From: DTU072 sp050309775
GTDB taxonomy: Bacteria; Bacillota; Clostridia; Christensenellales; DTU072
Reading direction: 5' to 3'
Assembly: GCA_050309775.1 (NCBI GenBank)
Contig: JBNRMV010000008.1
Coordinates: 1-64,000 of the forward strand
Length of the DNA: 64,000 nt
Position 1 is the stretch's first letter. Every line of letters begins with the position of its first letter. The position numbers were made by a program, and so were the translations under genes. The notes beneath the pieces were generated by a model that was not told where the DNA came from, made no database searches, and was given only the letters and a program-made list of their open reading frames with translations. Below, piece after piece: positions 1 to 7,117 of this stretch.

Positions 1-140
1 TTTTTTGTTGGATAAGTGCAGTATACAATAATCGACTGTATATCTTTTTGAGCGACTTTTGTTCGATACTCAAATCTTTTTATCTTTTTTAGAATTAAAT
101 CTACGTATTCAGGGTTTATTGAAATTAATATCTTTCTCAT
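1..140 (-). CDS. ASCH-domain protein, N-terminal part (cut by window edge)
   Basis: The minus-strand reading frame opens with ATG at 140-138 and stays open to the window edge, giving about 46 residues. It begins MRKILISINPEYVDLILKK and continues with a KRFEYRTKVA-type segment. This matches the usual opening of small ASCH (PUA-like, presumed RNA- or nucleotide-binding) proteins, where an 'S-I-x-P-E-Y' strand is followed by 'K-x-F-E-Y/F-R'. It lies 12 bp downstream of the PIN/GNAT/ASCH gene on the same strand, with an AAGGAGAG ribosome site in the gap, so it is very probably the fourth gene of that operon. Most of the protein is outside the window. The family is inferred from the start only; function is unknown. 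Confidence 0.7.
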   Translation of the reverse strand, partial: MRKILISINPEYVDLILKKIKRFEYRTKVAQKDIQSIIVYCTYPTK

Positions 141-152
141 TTTGCACTCTCC

Positions 153-1613
153 TTAAAACCATTTGATATCTGTAACTTTTGCTTCATTGAGCACTGCGTC
201 GAATTGCTCGTCCCTAATTTCGGTAAAGGGGCGAGCTCCATTAGGAAACTCTAATATTCCATTATCCCATAACCATTTTAGATTAGGTCGTTTTTCAAAA
301 GTTCGTAAAGCAAAAAACCTTACAACACCAAGCTTAGTATTATATTCTGACCAAAGAGAGTTGAGCTCTTCTGTCGTGAATACACTTCTGTTTTGGCATT
401 CCGCCATAAAATCAGCTTTACTATAAAAATTCTGCTTTATTTCTTTGACAACACCTACTGTCGTAACAATTGATGAATAACTTTTAGGATTCATGTCACC
501 AATTCTATATATCAATAATAAATCTCCCTTAATAACGGGGTTATAACCAGCTGTCGTTATGTAGACTTTTTCAAGGGCGTAACGGCAAGCCTCGTTTTTT
601 ACTAAATCCACACAACCTTTTTCCGAATCGGGTATTAGTCGCGAATGGAAGTTAGCTTTTATCGGCAAAAAGAGCTTACGTTTACGATATTGCACTGCAG
701 GAAAGTTTTCCTGAACGCTTTTTGACATATCGTATATGATTTGTTTAGTCATCACCGTTTCGATATTACCGTTCGCATGTACCTTTGTCCCATGTTCAAC
801 AAAGCCCCAACGGCTTAGTAGCTTATACAGTAATTGCAGCTCTGGTCTGTCCTTAAATAGAGTTATGTATATTTCATCAACATTGTATTTTTGGGCATGG
901 TCAAATATGATTTGTATAAAACGTTCACCTAGTCGGAACCCCGACGACTCAACCTTAAATGTACCAACTTTCAATCTTCTTTTAGGCTCGAATTCTGGAG
1001 TAATGTCATCGTATTTTTCGGATGCATCCTCGAACTTTAAATACAGGAAACCTAAATAAGCAGAATCCCCTTTACAAACATAAACCTCCTCATTTGCCTT
1101 TTTCTTAAACCAAGCTTCAAAACCATCATATTCTTTTTTGAAGTTCTCAAAGAAAGGATTGTTTACGTCGCATTCTTTAAATGTTGTAGCCTTAACCGCA
1201 AGTGCTTTATAATTTATTAGAGTGGGATTTTTATATAAGGCACCTGTTATGAAACGATTTATATTTACTACCTTATTGCCTATGTGCAATTCTTCAGCAT
1301 TGGCAAGTGTTCTTCCATCGTCGGTTATTAAGACATCTACTAAGCCAACATGTACTGCGAAAAGTAAGGCATCCATATTACTTTCGCTACTATTTGACGC
1401 CGCCTTTGCCAACTTTGAAATAAACTCATCACTTGGTGTGGAAATAGATAAAACTTCATAATCTTGTAAATACCCAAGTTCCTTCGCCGAATCTGCTTGA
1501 ATACATTTTTTAATGCCTAATTCATCAAGCCAATAGAACAAGTTCTTTATCGTTTCATTAGACGGCTCTATTTCGTGGTATTTTGCAATTTCTATATCCA
1601 GCAGCGCTTTCAT
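153..1613 (-). CDS. PIN-like + GNAT + C-terminal ASCH/PUA-like fusion protein
   Basis: A protein of about 486 residues with three parts. Residues 1-130 look like a PIN nuclease fold: an acidic N-terminal strand (LLDIEIAKYHE), then MDALLFAVHVGLVDVLITDD with acidic residues at the usual PIN positions. Residues about 160-300 resemble a GNAT acetyltransferase, with an SSGFRLGERFIQ segment at the acetyl-CoA loop. The C-terminal third carries PVIKGDLLLIYR followed by VGVVKEI, typical of ASCH/PUA-like folds. An ATG at 1619 is also in frame, but the ATG at 1613 overlaps the kinase stop as ATGA and sits 9 nt from AAGG, so 1613 is preferred. It is cotranscribed with a Phd/YefM-like protein and a P-loop kinase. 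The domain calls are by eye; a toxin or RNA-modifying role is inference. Confidence 0.72.
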   Translation of the reverse strand: MKALLDIEIAKYHEIEPSNETIKNLFYWLDELGIKKCIQADSAKELGYLQDYEVLSISTPSDEFISKLAKAASNSSESNMDALLFAVHVGLVDVLITDDGRTLANAEELHIGNKVVNINRFITGALYKNPTLINYKALAVKATTFKECDVNNPFFENFKKEYDGFEAWFKKKANEEVYVCKGDSAYLGFLYLKFEDASEKYDDITPEFEPKRRLKVGTFKVESSGFRLGERFIQIIFDHAQKYNVDEIYITLFKDRPELQLLYKLLSRWGFVEHGTKVHANGNIETVMTKQIIYDMSKSVQENFPAVQYRKRKLFLPIKANFHSRLIPDSEKGCVDLVKNEACRYALEKVYITTAGYNPVIKGDLLLIYRIGDMNPKSYSSIVTTVGVVKEIKQNFYSKADFMAECQNRSVFTTEELNSLWSEYNTKLGVVRFFALRTFEKRPNLKWLWDNGILEFPNGARPFTEIRDEQFDAVLNEAKVTDIKWF

Positions 1614-2149
1614 TTGCATTCACCTTCCAAAATATTTTTATAGAGCACATCTGCATCATTTACATAATTCATTTTATGTATGATAAGCTTGGCTCCCGTA
1701 TCCCTTACCGCTTTCAAACAACAGTCTTTTTCCGCTGCAGCGAGTGCACTTAATTCATGTTCTGAATAATTTTTATCATCTCGCCCTTTCAGGTGTTTAA
1801 TTGCTTTTTCGACACCAGTCTCTAATAAGATAATCGACGTTAATCCTAATTGCGAAAACACTCTATCGGGTATCACTTCGACGAGTCGCTCCTTTGTAAA
1901 TATTGCGAAATGCCCCGCCAAGATTATTGCTTTTTCTTTTCTCAATATTTTTGTGATTTCTTCTATTAGGATTTCTTGATTTCGATTCACATCTTTGACA
2001 TGTTTAACAGCACCATATTCCTCACCGTTGTGTATTCTGATGAGCTCACTTGCTTCATAAAATGAAATTCCCAATTGTTGAGATAGCTGTCTGCCTACTG
2101 TGGTTTTTCCTGTGCCATAAATGCCTGCAATAAAATATACCCCCTGCAT
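1610..2149 (-). CDS. Small P-loop kinase / AAA-type ATPase of the Phd-PIN-GNAT operon
   Basis: A 179-residue protein with a Walker A motif at the N-terminus (GIYGTGKTTVG, residues about 8-18), a short nucleotide-kinase-like core with a strand IILAGHFAIF, and a basic segment HLKGRDDKNYSEHEL that could act as the lid. Size and layout resemble adenylate-kinase-like or zeta-type P-loop kinases. It starts at an ATG that shares one base with the Phd stop (TAATG) and ends overlapping the PIN/GNAT start (ATGA), so all three are translationally coupled. This suggests that the ATPase works with or on the neighbouring PIN/GNAT protein. The substrate is unknown. Confidence 0.75.
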   Translation of the reverse strand: MQGVYFIAGIYGTGKTTVGRQLSQQLGISFYEASELIRIHNGEEYGAVKHVKDVNRNQEILIEEITKILRKEKAIILAGHFAIFTKERLVEVIPDRVFSQLGLTSIILLETGVEKAIKHLKGRDDKNYSEHELSALAAAEKDCCLKAVRDTGAKLIIHKMNYVNDADVLYKNILEGECK

Positions 2150-2376
2150 TATTCCTCTCCCTTTTCACCTTTGTCTACGAGCATTCCTGTCTCAGTTAAT
2201 TCTTTATAACGCTCATACGAAATAACTGCGACCATAGGTTTGCCATGTCGCGTAACAAGCACCACGCTATCATCCTCCTCAACGCCACGCATTATTTGCG
2301 AAGACTTACCACGCAAAAATTCAGCTATTGGCTGATAGTCTGGCTCTCTCTTAATACGCTTCTTCTTTCCAGTCAT
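2149..2376 (-). CDS. Phd/YefM-family antitoxin-like repressor
   Basis: 75 residues. The central part SSQIMRGVEEDDSVVLVTRHGKPMVAVISYERYKEL is divided between the usual Phd/YefM elements: a short helix, then a strand ending in 'V-T-R-x-G-K-P-x-A-V-I-S' and a 'Y-E-R-Y' helix. The first 25 residues are basic (TGKKKRIKREPD) and the tail is charged. GGAG lies 7 nt upstream of the ATG. It is the first gene of the operon, directly behind a promoter whose -10 region is overlapped by a 13-bp palindrome. That is the expected arrangement for an autorepressing antitoxin. No classical single small toxin follows; the partner is the kinase/PIN-GNAT pair. Confidence 0.85.
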   Translation of the reverse strand: MTGKKKRIKREPDYQPIAEFLRGKSSQIMRGVEEDDSVVLVTRHGKPMVAVISYERYKELTETGMLVDKGEKGEE

Positions 2377-2408
2377 ATAAGAACTCCAATTTACTCCTCT
2401 ATTATCCT

Positions 2409-2437
2409 AGTTTATCATAAACCAATTAGCTTTACAA
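2409..2437 (-). promoter_or_regulatory. Promoter and palindromic operator of the Phd operon
   Basis: Reading the minus strand: TTGTAA (2437-2432), 17-bp spacer, TAAACT (2414-2409). The perfect palindrome GTTTATCATAAAC at 2410-2422 covers the -10 element. Its position fits binding by the Phd-like product of the first gene; the binding itself is inferred. Confidence 0.6.
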
Positions 2438-2640
2438 TAGATTTTAACTTTTTTTATAATTATTTTTACAATTACATTTTTAATTGCAAAAGTAATTACT
2501 TTTTTAGTAAAAACAACTCTCCGCGAAATCAAGACCCCACTAACCTAATTTCCTACTTTTTGTTCTGTATTACTTTTTGTTCGGTGATATTTTGAATTTT
2601 GGCAAATTTTTCCTACTTTTGATTTTGTCCTCGCATAGAC

Positions 2641-2677
2641 ACACGGCGTCAAGGCAGTACTTACGCCGTGTTTTTAT
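2641..2677 (+). terminator. Hairpin terminator
   Basis: ACACGGCGT (2641-2649) pairs with ACGCCGTGT (2663-2671) and is followed by TTTTATTT. No upstream plus-strand gene survives here. Confidence 0.6.
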
Positions 2678-2682
2678 TTGCA

Positions 2683-2720
2683 AAAAAGCCCTGTTTTATC
2701 GCATTTTTGACAGGGCCTTT
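2683..2720. terminator. Bidirectional hairpin terminator
   Basis: GCCCTGT (2688-2694) pairs with ACAGGGC (2710-2716). A run of A precedes it and CTTTT follows, so it could stop transcription in either direction, including transcripts reading through the broken ruvC. Confidence 0.55.
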
Positions 2721-2939
2721 TCTATTCTATTGGATATTCTTACTTTTGGTTGTTCGTCTATCTTGCACTATGCCTTACGGGATTTGAACTTAATGCCATT
2801 TCTTACTTTTGGTTTTCCTACTTTTTATTCGGATGGTATCAATCTTGATTGCCCCGCAAATTCAAGTTTTAATCAAGATTTTTCAAAATACGCACAAAAA
2901 GCGACAAAAACGACAGGTTTTACTCCTGCCGCTGTTGTT

Positions 2940-3275
2940 TTATATTGTATGTTTTATTTGCAATGGCGTATATTCGTATAAACTTTTTTGGCAGTTCATA
3001 CACGATACAATTATTGCTCCCCTTGCCTCAGCCACAAAAATAGCTGTTTTTCTGTTATTTTGAAAAAACAGTTCTTCCACAGCTATAGCGTCGGGATTGT
3101 ACTTTTGTATAAGCTCCTTAATACAGTCGGCAATGTATTTAAGCCGTTTGGGCAGCTTGTCGGTCTTTGGCGTAGTAATAATGCCATAATCCACAGGAAT
3201 ATTTTTTGAGCCTTGCTTTTTTATTATACCATAACCAACAGTTGCATAACCGGGGTCTATACCTAAAATAATCAT
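2940..3275 (-). pseudogene. ruvC: ruvC, 3'-truncated Holliday-junction resolvase
   Basis: The N-terminal two thirds of RuvC are well preserved: MIILGIDPGYATVGYGII with the first catalytic Asp, then DAIAVEELFFQNNRKTA with the catalytic Glu, and YTPLQIK near the substrate-binding region. A stop comes right after QIKHTI, giving about 111 residues against about 160-170 for the family. The C-terminal catalytic acidic residues are missing, so it should be inactive. An upstream in-frame ATG at 3290 adds MYHII, but the family start is MIILGIDPG at 3275. The true ruvC-ruvAB locus is presumably elsewhere; this is a stray truncated copy at the edge of the AT-rich cassette. Confidence 0.85.
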
Positions 3276-3282
3276 AATGATA

Positions 3283-3323
3283 TGATACAAAAAATAAACG
3301 GTTAAGTCAATTCAAATAAAATA
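3283..3323. repeat. Copy 1 of ~40-bp direct repeat flanking the AT-rich cassette
   Basis: Contains GTTAAGTCAATTCAAATAAA preceded by GATACAAAAAATAAAC. The second copy lies at 7045-7085 in the same orientation with only a few differences. Together they bracket the peptidase/lipoprotein/ABC genes. Confidence 0.75.
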
Positions 3324-3349
3324 GGAAAAGCTATAGCCACTCTATAAAT

Positions 3350-4318
3350 TTAACTTAGAGATCTCTTTTTGAATATATAGTATGACAGTACAAAAAGCAA
3401 AATCGGTAATAAAAACATTATTAAGCAAATATAACCTAGAAATTTGGTATCATGCATATTATAATATAATCCAATAGGACCATATATTAAACAGGATAAT
3501 AAATTAGAAAAGAAATTGTTATAACTTAAACTACTATTTGTATATATAATAGATCCAAAAAACAATAAACTGGCAACTAGACTTATGATACTATTCTTAA
3601 TATTTAATGCTATTGAATATACCATTGTAATAAAGAAAAACAAAGCAAATATTGTACTGGCATAATTGATTAGCGTGAAAATGCCATACTTTACTATCAT
3701 TATATTATCTGTTGTAACCATAAGCAAATTAATCTCTTTATTAAAAAATGATAAGCCTAAAAAACAAATAATTAAATAAAATAATGTAGTGACAGCATAA
3801 ATTATTAAACTAATACTTATGTATTTATGTAGAATTATTTTAAAATTTGATTTACCAGTAGAAAATAGATATATAAATGAACCATTTGAAAAATGCTCTG
3901 AAAGACATAAAGAGCTTAAGATTACGCTATAAACAATTAAACCTACAACCATAATTATGCTTAATAATCCAAATAGTGAAAAACTAGAATCATAAAAAGA
4001 CATTATATTATCAGGATAAACATAATATTTATTAAATGGAAGATAATTATCTAATAAATATGTATATAGATTTTCTTTTAATCTTTCGTCATCAGACATA
4101 GCATCAATAGATAAATTCTCTTTAAAAGAATTATGTTGTTGTACAAGTTCTTCATAAGAATTATATTGCGGTATAATATTGTTTTCAACTATTTTTCTAT
4201 CTCTCAAAACAGAGTTATCGAAAAATAGATTCAAACTTATCGCTATCAACATAAATATTATGATAAGCAAGAAATAGATATATTTTCTTTTTGTTATATA
4301 TGCAAGTTCTTTTAACAT
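3350..4318 (-). CDS. ABC-2 type transporter permease
   Basis: A 322-residue membrane protein with a first hydrophobic segment at about residues 15-32, a hydrophilic extracytoplasmic stretch rich in charged and Tyr residues (about 35-105), then five or so further membrane segments to the C-terminus. This one-plus-five layout is typical of ABC-2 exporter permeases of the BcrB / lantibiotic-immunity type. Its start overlaps the ATPase stop by 7 bp with AAAGGA just upstream, so the two are coupled. Base composition is far more AT-rich than the metabolic genes later in the window. Likely partner of the ATPase at 4312-5202; substrate unknown. Confidence 0.8.
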   Translation of the reverse strand: MLKELAYITKRKYIYFLLIIIFMLIAISLNLFFDNSVLRDRKIVENNIIPQYNSYEELVQQHNSFKENLSIDAMSDDERLKENLYTYLLDNYLPFNKYYVYPDNIMSFYDSSFSLFGLLSIIMVVGLIVYSVILSSLCLSEHFSNGSFIYLFSTGKSNFKIILHKYISISLIIYAVTTLFYLIICFLGLSFFNKEINLLMVTTDNIMIVKYGIFTLINYASTIFALFFFITMVYSIALNIKNSIISLVASLLFFGSIIYTNSSLSYNNFFSNLLSCLIYGPIGLYYNMHDTKFLGYICLIMFLLPILLFVLSYYIFKKRSLS

Positions 4319-5202
4319 TTTGTTCCTTTAAATGTATCTAAATATACTTTTTCTAGATTTTCTTCTTTCTTGTTTATACTTTTAATGCACAAGTTTGAGA
4401 CTTCTTTTAAAACATCTTGAATTTTTTGATCTTCTTTTAATAAAATTTGAATGATATTTTCATTAATATATATCTCATTCTTATTCAACAATAATTTATA
4501 ACATTTTTTACTATCTTCTTCATTTTCAAAAATAATTTCATACAAGCTATCTTTTATAACACGTTTATCATAGTCTTTAATTATTTTGCCATTTTCTATG
4601 AAAAATATTTTATCGCATAATCTATCTAATTGTTCTAGATTATGGCTAGTAATTATTGTTGTTATGCCTTTTTCTTTTAGGGATTGTAAACAATTTCTTG
4701 TCTGTATTACCATGTCAGCATCTAAACTATTAAAAGGTTCGTCTAAAACTATCAATTTTTTTCCCTTAATAAAAGACATAATCAAAGCCAATTTTTGTTT
4801 AGTACCTAAAGAGTAAGTTCTAACTTTTTTGTTAATATGTTCTTGCATATTAAATAAATTAATTAATTCATTATAGTAATTTACGTTAAGATTAAGATAA
4901 TTTTTTTCGTAAGTAAAATAATCAATATTATTCTTGCCTGTAAAATTCTTGATAAATTGTGGGAATTCTATCAAAATACCTATATCTTTTATTAAGCATT
5001 CTAAACTTTTATTATTTTCAAAAACTACATTTCCTTCATATTTAACTAATCCTAATAGACATTTCAATAATGTAGTTTTTCCGCTACCATTAGGACCCAC
5101 TATTCCCGTAATCATTCCTTTAGGTATAGTAATATTAATGTTATGTAAAACTTTCTTTCTCCCATAACTTTTATTTAAATCATTTATTTTTAAACAAAAC
5201 AT
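4312..5202 (-). CDS. ABC transporter ATP-binding protein (BcrA-like)
   Basis: 296 residues. Walker A is GPNGSGKTT (about residue 36), the signature is a SLGTKQKLAL variant rather than LSGGQ, and Walker B is LIVLDEP followed by a switch-His strand (TTIITSHN). The LGTKQ-type signature and the ~75-residue C-terminal extension are usual for BcrA/LanF-like ATPases that drive ABC-2 permeases. It sits between a lipoprotein gene (7-bp gap) and the permease gene (overlap), so the three look like one unit. Export of, or self-protection against, a peptide or lipid is plausible but not shown. Confidence 0.9.
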   Translation of the reverse strand: MFCLKINDLNKSYGRKKVLHNINITIPKGMITGIVGPNGSGKTTLLKCLLGLVKYEGNVVFENNKSLECLIKDIGILIEFPQFIKNFTGKNNIDYFTYEKNYLNLNVNYYNELINLFNMQEHINKKVRTYSLGTKQKLALIMSFIKGKKLIVLDEPFNSLDADMVIQTRNCLQSLKEKGITTIITSHNLEQLDRLCDKIFFIENGKIIKDYDKRVIKDSLYEIIFENEEDSKKCYKLLLNKNEIYINENIIQILLKEDQKIQDVLKEVSNLCIKSINKKEENLEKVYLDTFKGTKC

Positions 5203-5209
5203 ATTGTTT

Positions 5210-5938
5210 TTAATTCTCCTTATACCTAACCATTAAATATTTTCGATTCTCAATTATTTTATAATTAATGCATAAAGTTTGTATAGTTTCACTTCCTTCA
5301 TCCATTTCTATATTTGCCATTATAGTATAGGCATTAACTATAATTCTTTTTTCATCTTCTATTATTTCAGTGTATGATAATCGTGAATAGAATTCTTTTA
5401 AATATTCCCATGTATATTCAGTTTCAATGCTAATATCATTTGACGATATCAACTCTTCTCCTTGCACAATATAATCTATATTGTGCAATAATGGAGGCAC
5501 CGCAAACTCAAATATTTTGACAGAATCATTGATAATATCATATGTACATATCATGCCTTTTAATTCAATAATGCTATAATAATTATCTTTATTTTTGCCT
5601 AAAGAAAAATATGAATCATTATTAGAAAAAATATAGCATATATTATTATCAAATAACTTTTGATCATTCCTAAAATCATACACATGACTTTGAGCAAAAT
5701 AATCATTTAGACCTTTCATTTGCGTATCATATTTTTCAAAGTCTTTATCATTAATTTTATAAGTATTGTTCTTAACTGCTATTGCCTCAATATTGTTGAT
5801 GCTATACGTTTTAAACTCATGATTTATTTTTGATACATATCCAACACTGACAGAGGTATTATAACTACGAGTGCAACTACATAAGAAAATACTTAAAAAA
5901 AATAATAACATTATGACATATATTAATTTGTTTTTCAT
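5210..5938 (-). CDS. Lipoprotein of unknown function, paralogue of 7118-7864
   Basis: 242 residues with a lipoprotein signal: a short basic start (MKNKL), a hydrophobic core and a lipobox ending FLCSC at about residue 22. No known domain is recognised in the mature part. It shares several blocks with the protein at 7118-7864: YIFSNNDSYFSLGKNKDNYY here against YILTNEDSYFAIGADENDYY, the 'VPPxLxN' block, and 'YxWEYLKxFYSxLxYxEI'. The same chemistry occurs in the same order along both proteins, so they are paralogues. The gene lies 1 bp after the peptidase-like gene and 7 bp before the ABC ATPase gene, which suggests a surface component acting with them. Confidence 0.75.
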   Translation of the reverse strand: MKNKLIYVIMLLFFLSIFLCSCTRSYNTSVSVGYVSKINHEFKTYSINNIEAIAVKNNTYKINDKDFEKYDTQMKGLNDYFAQSHVYDFRNDQKLFDNNICYIFSNNDSYFSLGKNKDNYYSIIELKGMICTYDIINDSVKIFEFAVPPLLHNIDYIVQGEELISSNDISIETEYTWEYLKEFYSRLSYTEIIEDEKRIIVNAYTIMANIEMDEGSETIQTLCINYKIIENRKYLMVRYKEN

Positions 5939-5939
5939 A

Positions 5940-6881
5940 TCAATCCCAATAACCTATTAGCCATAATATTTCATGTATCCATGTAAAGCCATAATTATTA
6001 TCATTACCTTGATAATTAATTTCGGCATCAATATATTGCATATAATTACTATAACTTGAATCATAAGCGTTATAATGCCCATTCTGATAAGAAGCTAAAA
6101 TTCGTCTTTCTTCTTTATTCGTCCAAATAAACCCTAAAATCCGTTTCTGATAATTAATTTTGTAATCACGAGTTCCATTAGATACCGTTGAATGACTATT
6201 AAAAGGACCCCAACTATGTAAACTCATAATACATGGCACTCTATATAATATACTATTATCTACTACATAGTTGTACAAACGTAAATATTTTACTTCTTGA
6301 TTAACCGTAAGATTAACATTATAAAAAGCTAATGTGTCATGATAAATATTGTCAATAAGACTAAAGGAAGTACCTCCAACAGTATAATCACAATTATAAA
6401 CTTCAGTGGCAATTCTATATACACGATCAAAAATAGTTAAATAATTCGTTGGAATGTTATCAAAACCATTAACGCCATTTAATATAGCAGTTTCTCTAAT
6501 AAATTCAAGCAAAGAACTGATAGCAATTAAACTACATGTTCCAGAAATAGCTGGGAAATCAGATTCTCCTGATATAATTCTAGTAAGTGTATATAAAGAG
6601 TTATTATAAGATTGTGAATGATTTTTTGTAGGTATAGTAAGATTATAGGTTGTACTATACTTTACATTTCTATATTTGCTACCGCTTAAATTTGCATTAA
6701 TATACTGTTGAATATACTGTCCTGGATCAGAGATTTCTGCACAAGGAACATAATCAGCATCACAATAAGCTTTTGCTTCTAAACTAGTATTGAATTTATC
6801 TTTTAAAGAAATTGTTAATATTATTGATGAAATAATTCCAACAATAATGAACATAAACAAATTAATTGATTTTTTTTTCAT
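5940..6881 (-). CDS. Secreted protein with a papain/C39-like Cys-His arrangement
   Basis: 313 residues. An N-terminal hydrophobic segment (residues 8-25) acts as signal peptide or anchor. The middle contains SGTCSLIAISSLLEF (Cys116 at the start of a helix), and about 110 residues later PCIMSLHSWGPFNSHSTVSN with His230. A Cys at a helix start followed by a late His before a hydrophobic strand is the pattern of papain-like (C39, C47, C10) peptidases. A following Asn or Asp is not obvious. No family can be named with certainty. It is the first gene of the AT-rich cassette, upstream of a lipoprotein and an ABC exporter. The gene and its leader are extremely AT-rich. Confidence 0.55.
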   Translation of the reverse strand: MKKKSINLFMFIIVGIISSIILTISLKDKFNTSLEAKAYCDADYVPCAEISDPGQYIQQYINANLSGSKYRNVKYSTTYNLTIPTKNHSQSYNNSLYTLTRIISGESDFPAISGTCSLIAISSLLEFIRETAILNGVNGFDNIPTNYLTIFDRVYRIATEVYNCDYTVGGTSFSLIDNIYHDTLAFYNVNLTVNQEVKYLRLYNYVVDNSILYRVPCIMSLHSWGPFNSHSTVSNGTRDYKINYQKRILGFIWTNKEERRILASYQNGHYNAYDSSYSNYMQYIDAEINYQGNDNNYGFTWIHEILWLIGYWD

Positions 6882-7044
6882 AATATTCTCCCCTAATATC
6901 CCTTATGTTATTATAATAGCAGATAAAAATATCATTGTCAACAACTTTTACAAAAATATTTTGCTAATTATAAATAAATTTGTAAAAAATTAAAGTTTGT
7001 TTATCTATTTGCTCAAAAAATGTCTTTGTTAAGGAAATAATAAT

Positions 7045-7085
7045 TGATACAAAGAATAAACTGTTAAGTCAATTCAATAAAACAG
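7045..7085. repeat. Copy 2 of the ~40-bp direct repeat
   Basis: Contains GATACAAAGAATAAACTGTT followed by AAGTCAATTCAATAAAACA, matching 3283-3323. It lies just downstream of the second lipoprotein gene and upstream of the peptidase-like gene, so the inserted or duplicated unit is about 3.76 kb. Confidence 0.75.
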
Positions 7086-7117
7086 TATGAATTTTCAAAA
7101 AATAATCTTGCAACCTT

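Larger units (their letters stand above)
2440..2936. repeat. AT-rich non-coding spacer with a recurring short motif
   Basis: No convincing gene is seen in this ~500-bp stretch. A short motif close to YYTACTTTTKGTT recurs about six times on the plus strand: near 2550, 2570, 2608, 2738, 2800 and 2815. Spacing is irregular (20-130 bp) and the copies differ by 1-4 bases, so it is not a CRISPR. The spacer also holds two terminator-like hairpins and separates the Phd operon from the broken ruvC. It may be decayed coding DNA. Confidence 0.4.

Noticed and set aside
2540..2835. Possible CRISPR-like array
   Set aside because: Copies are short, imperfect and irregularly spaced, and no cas genes are near.
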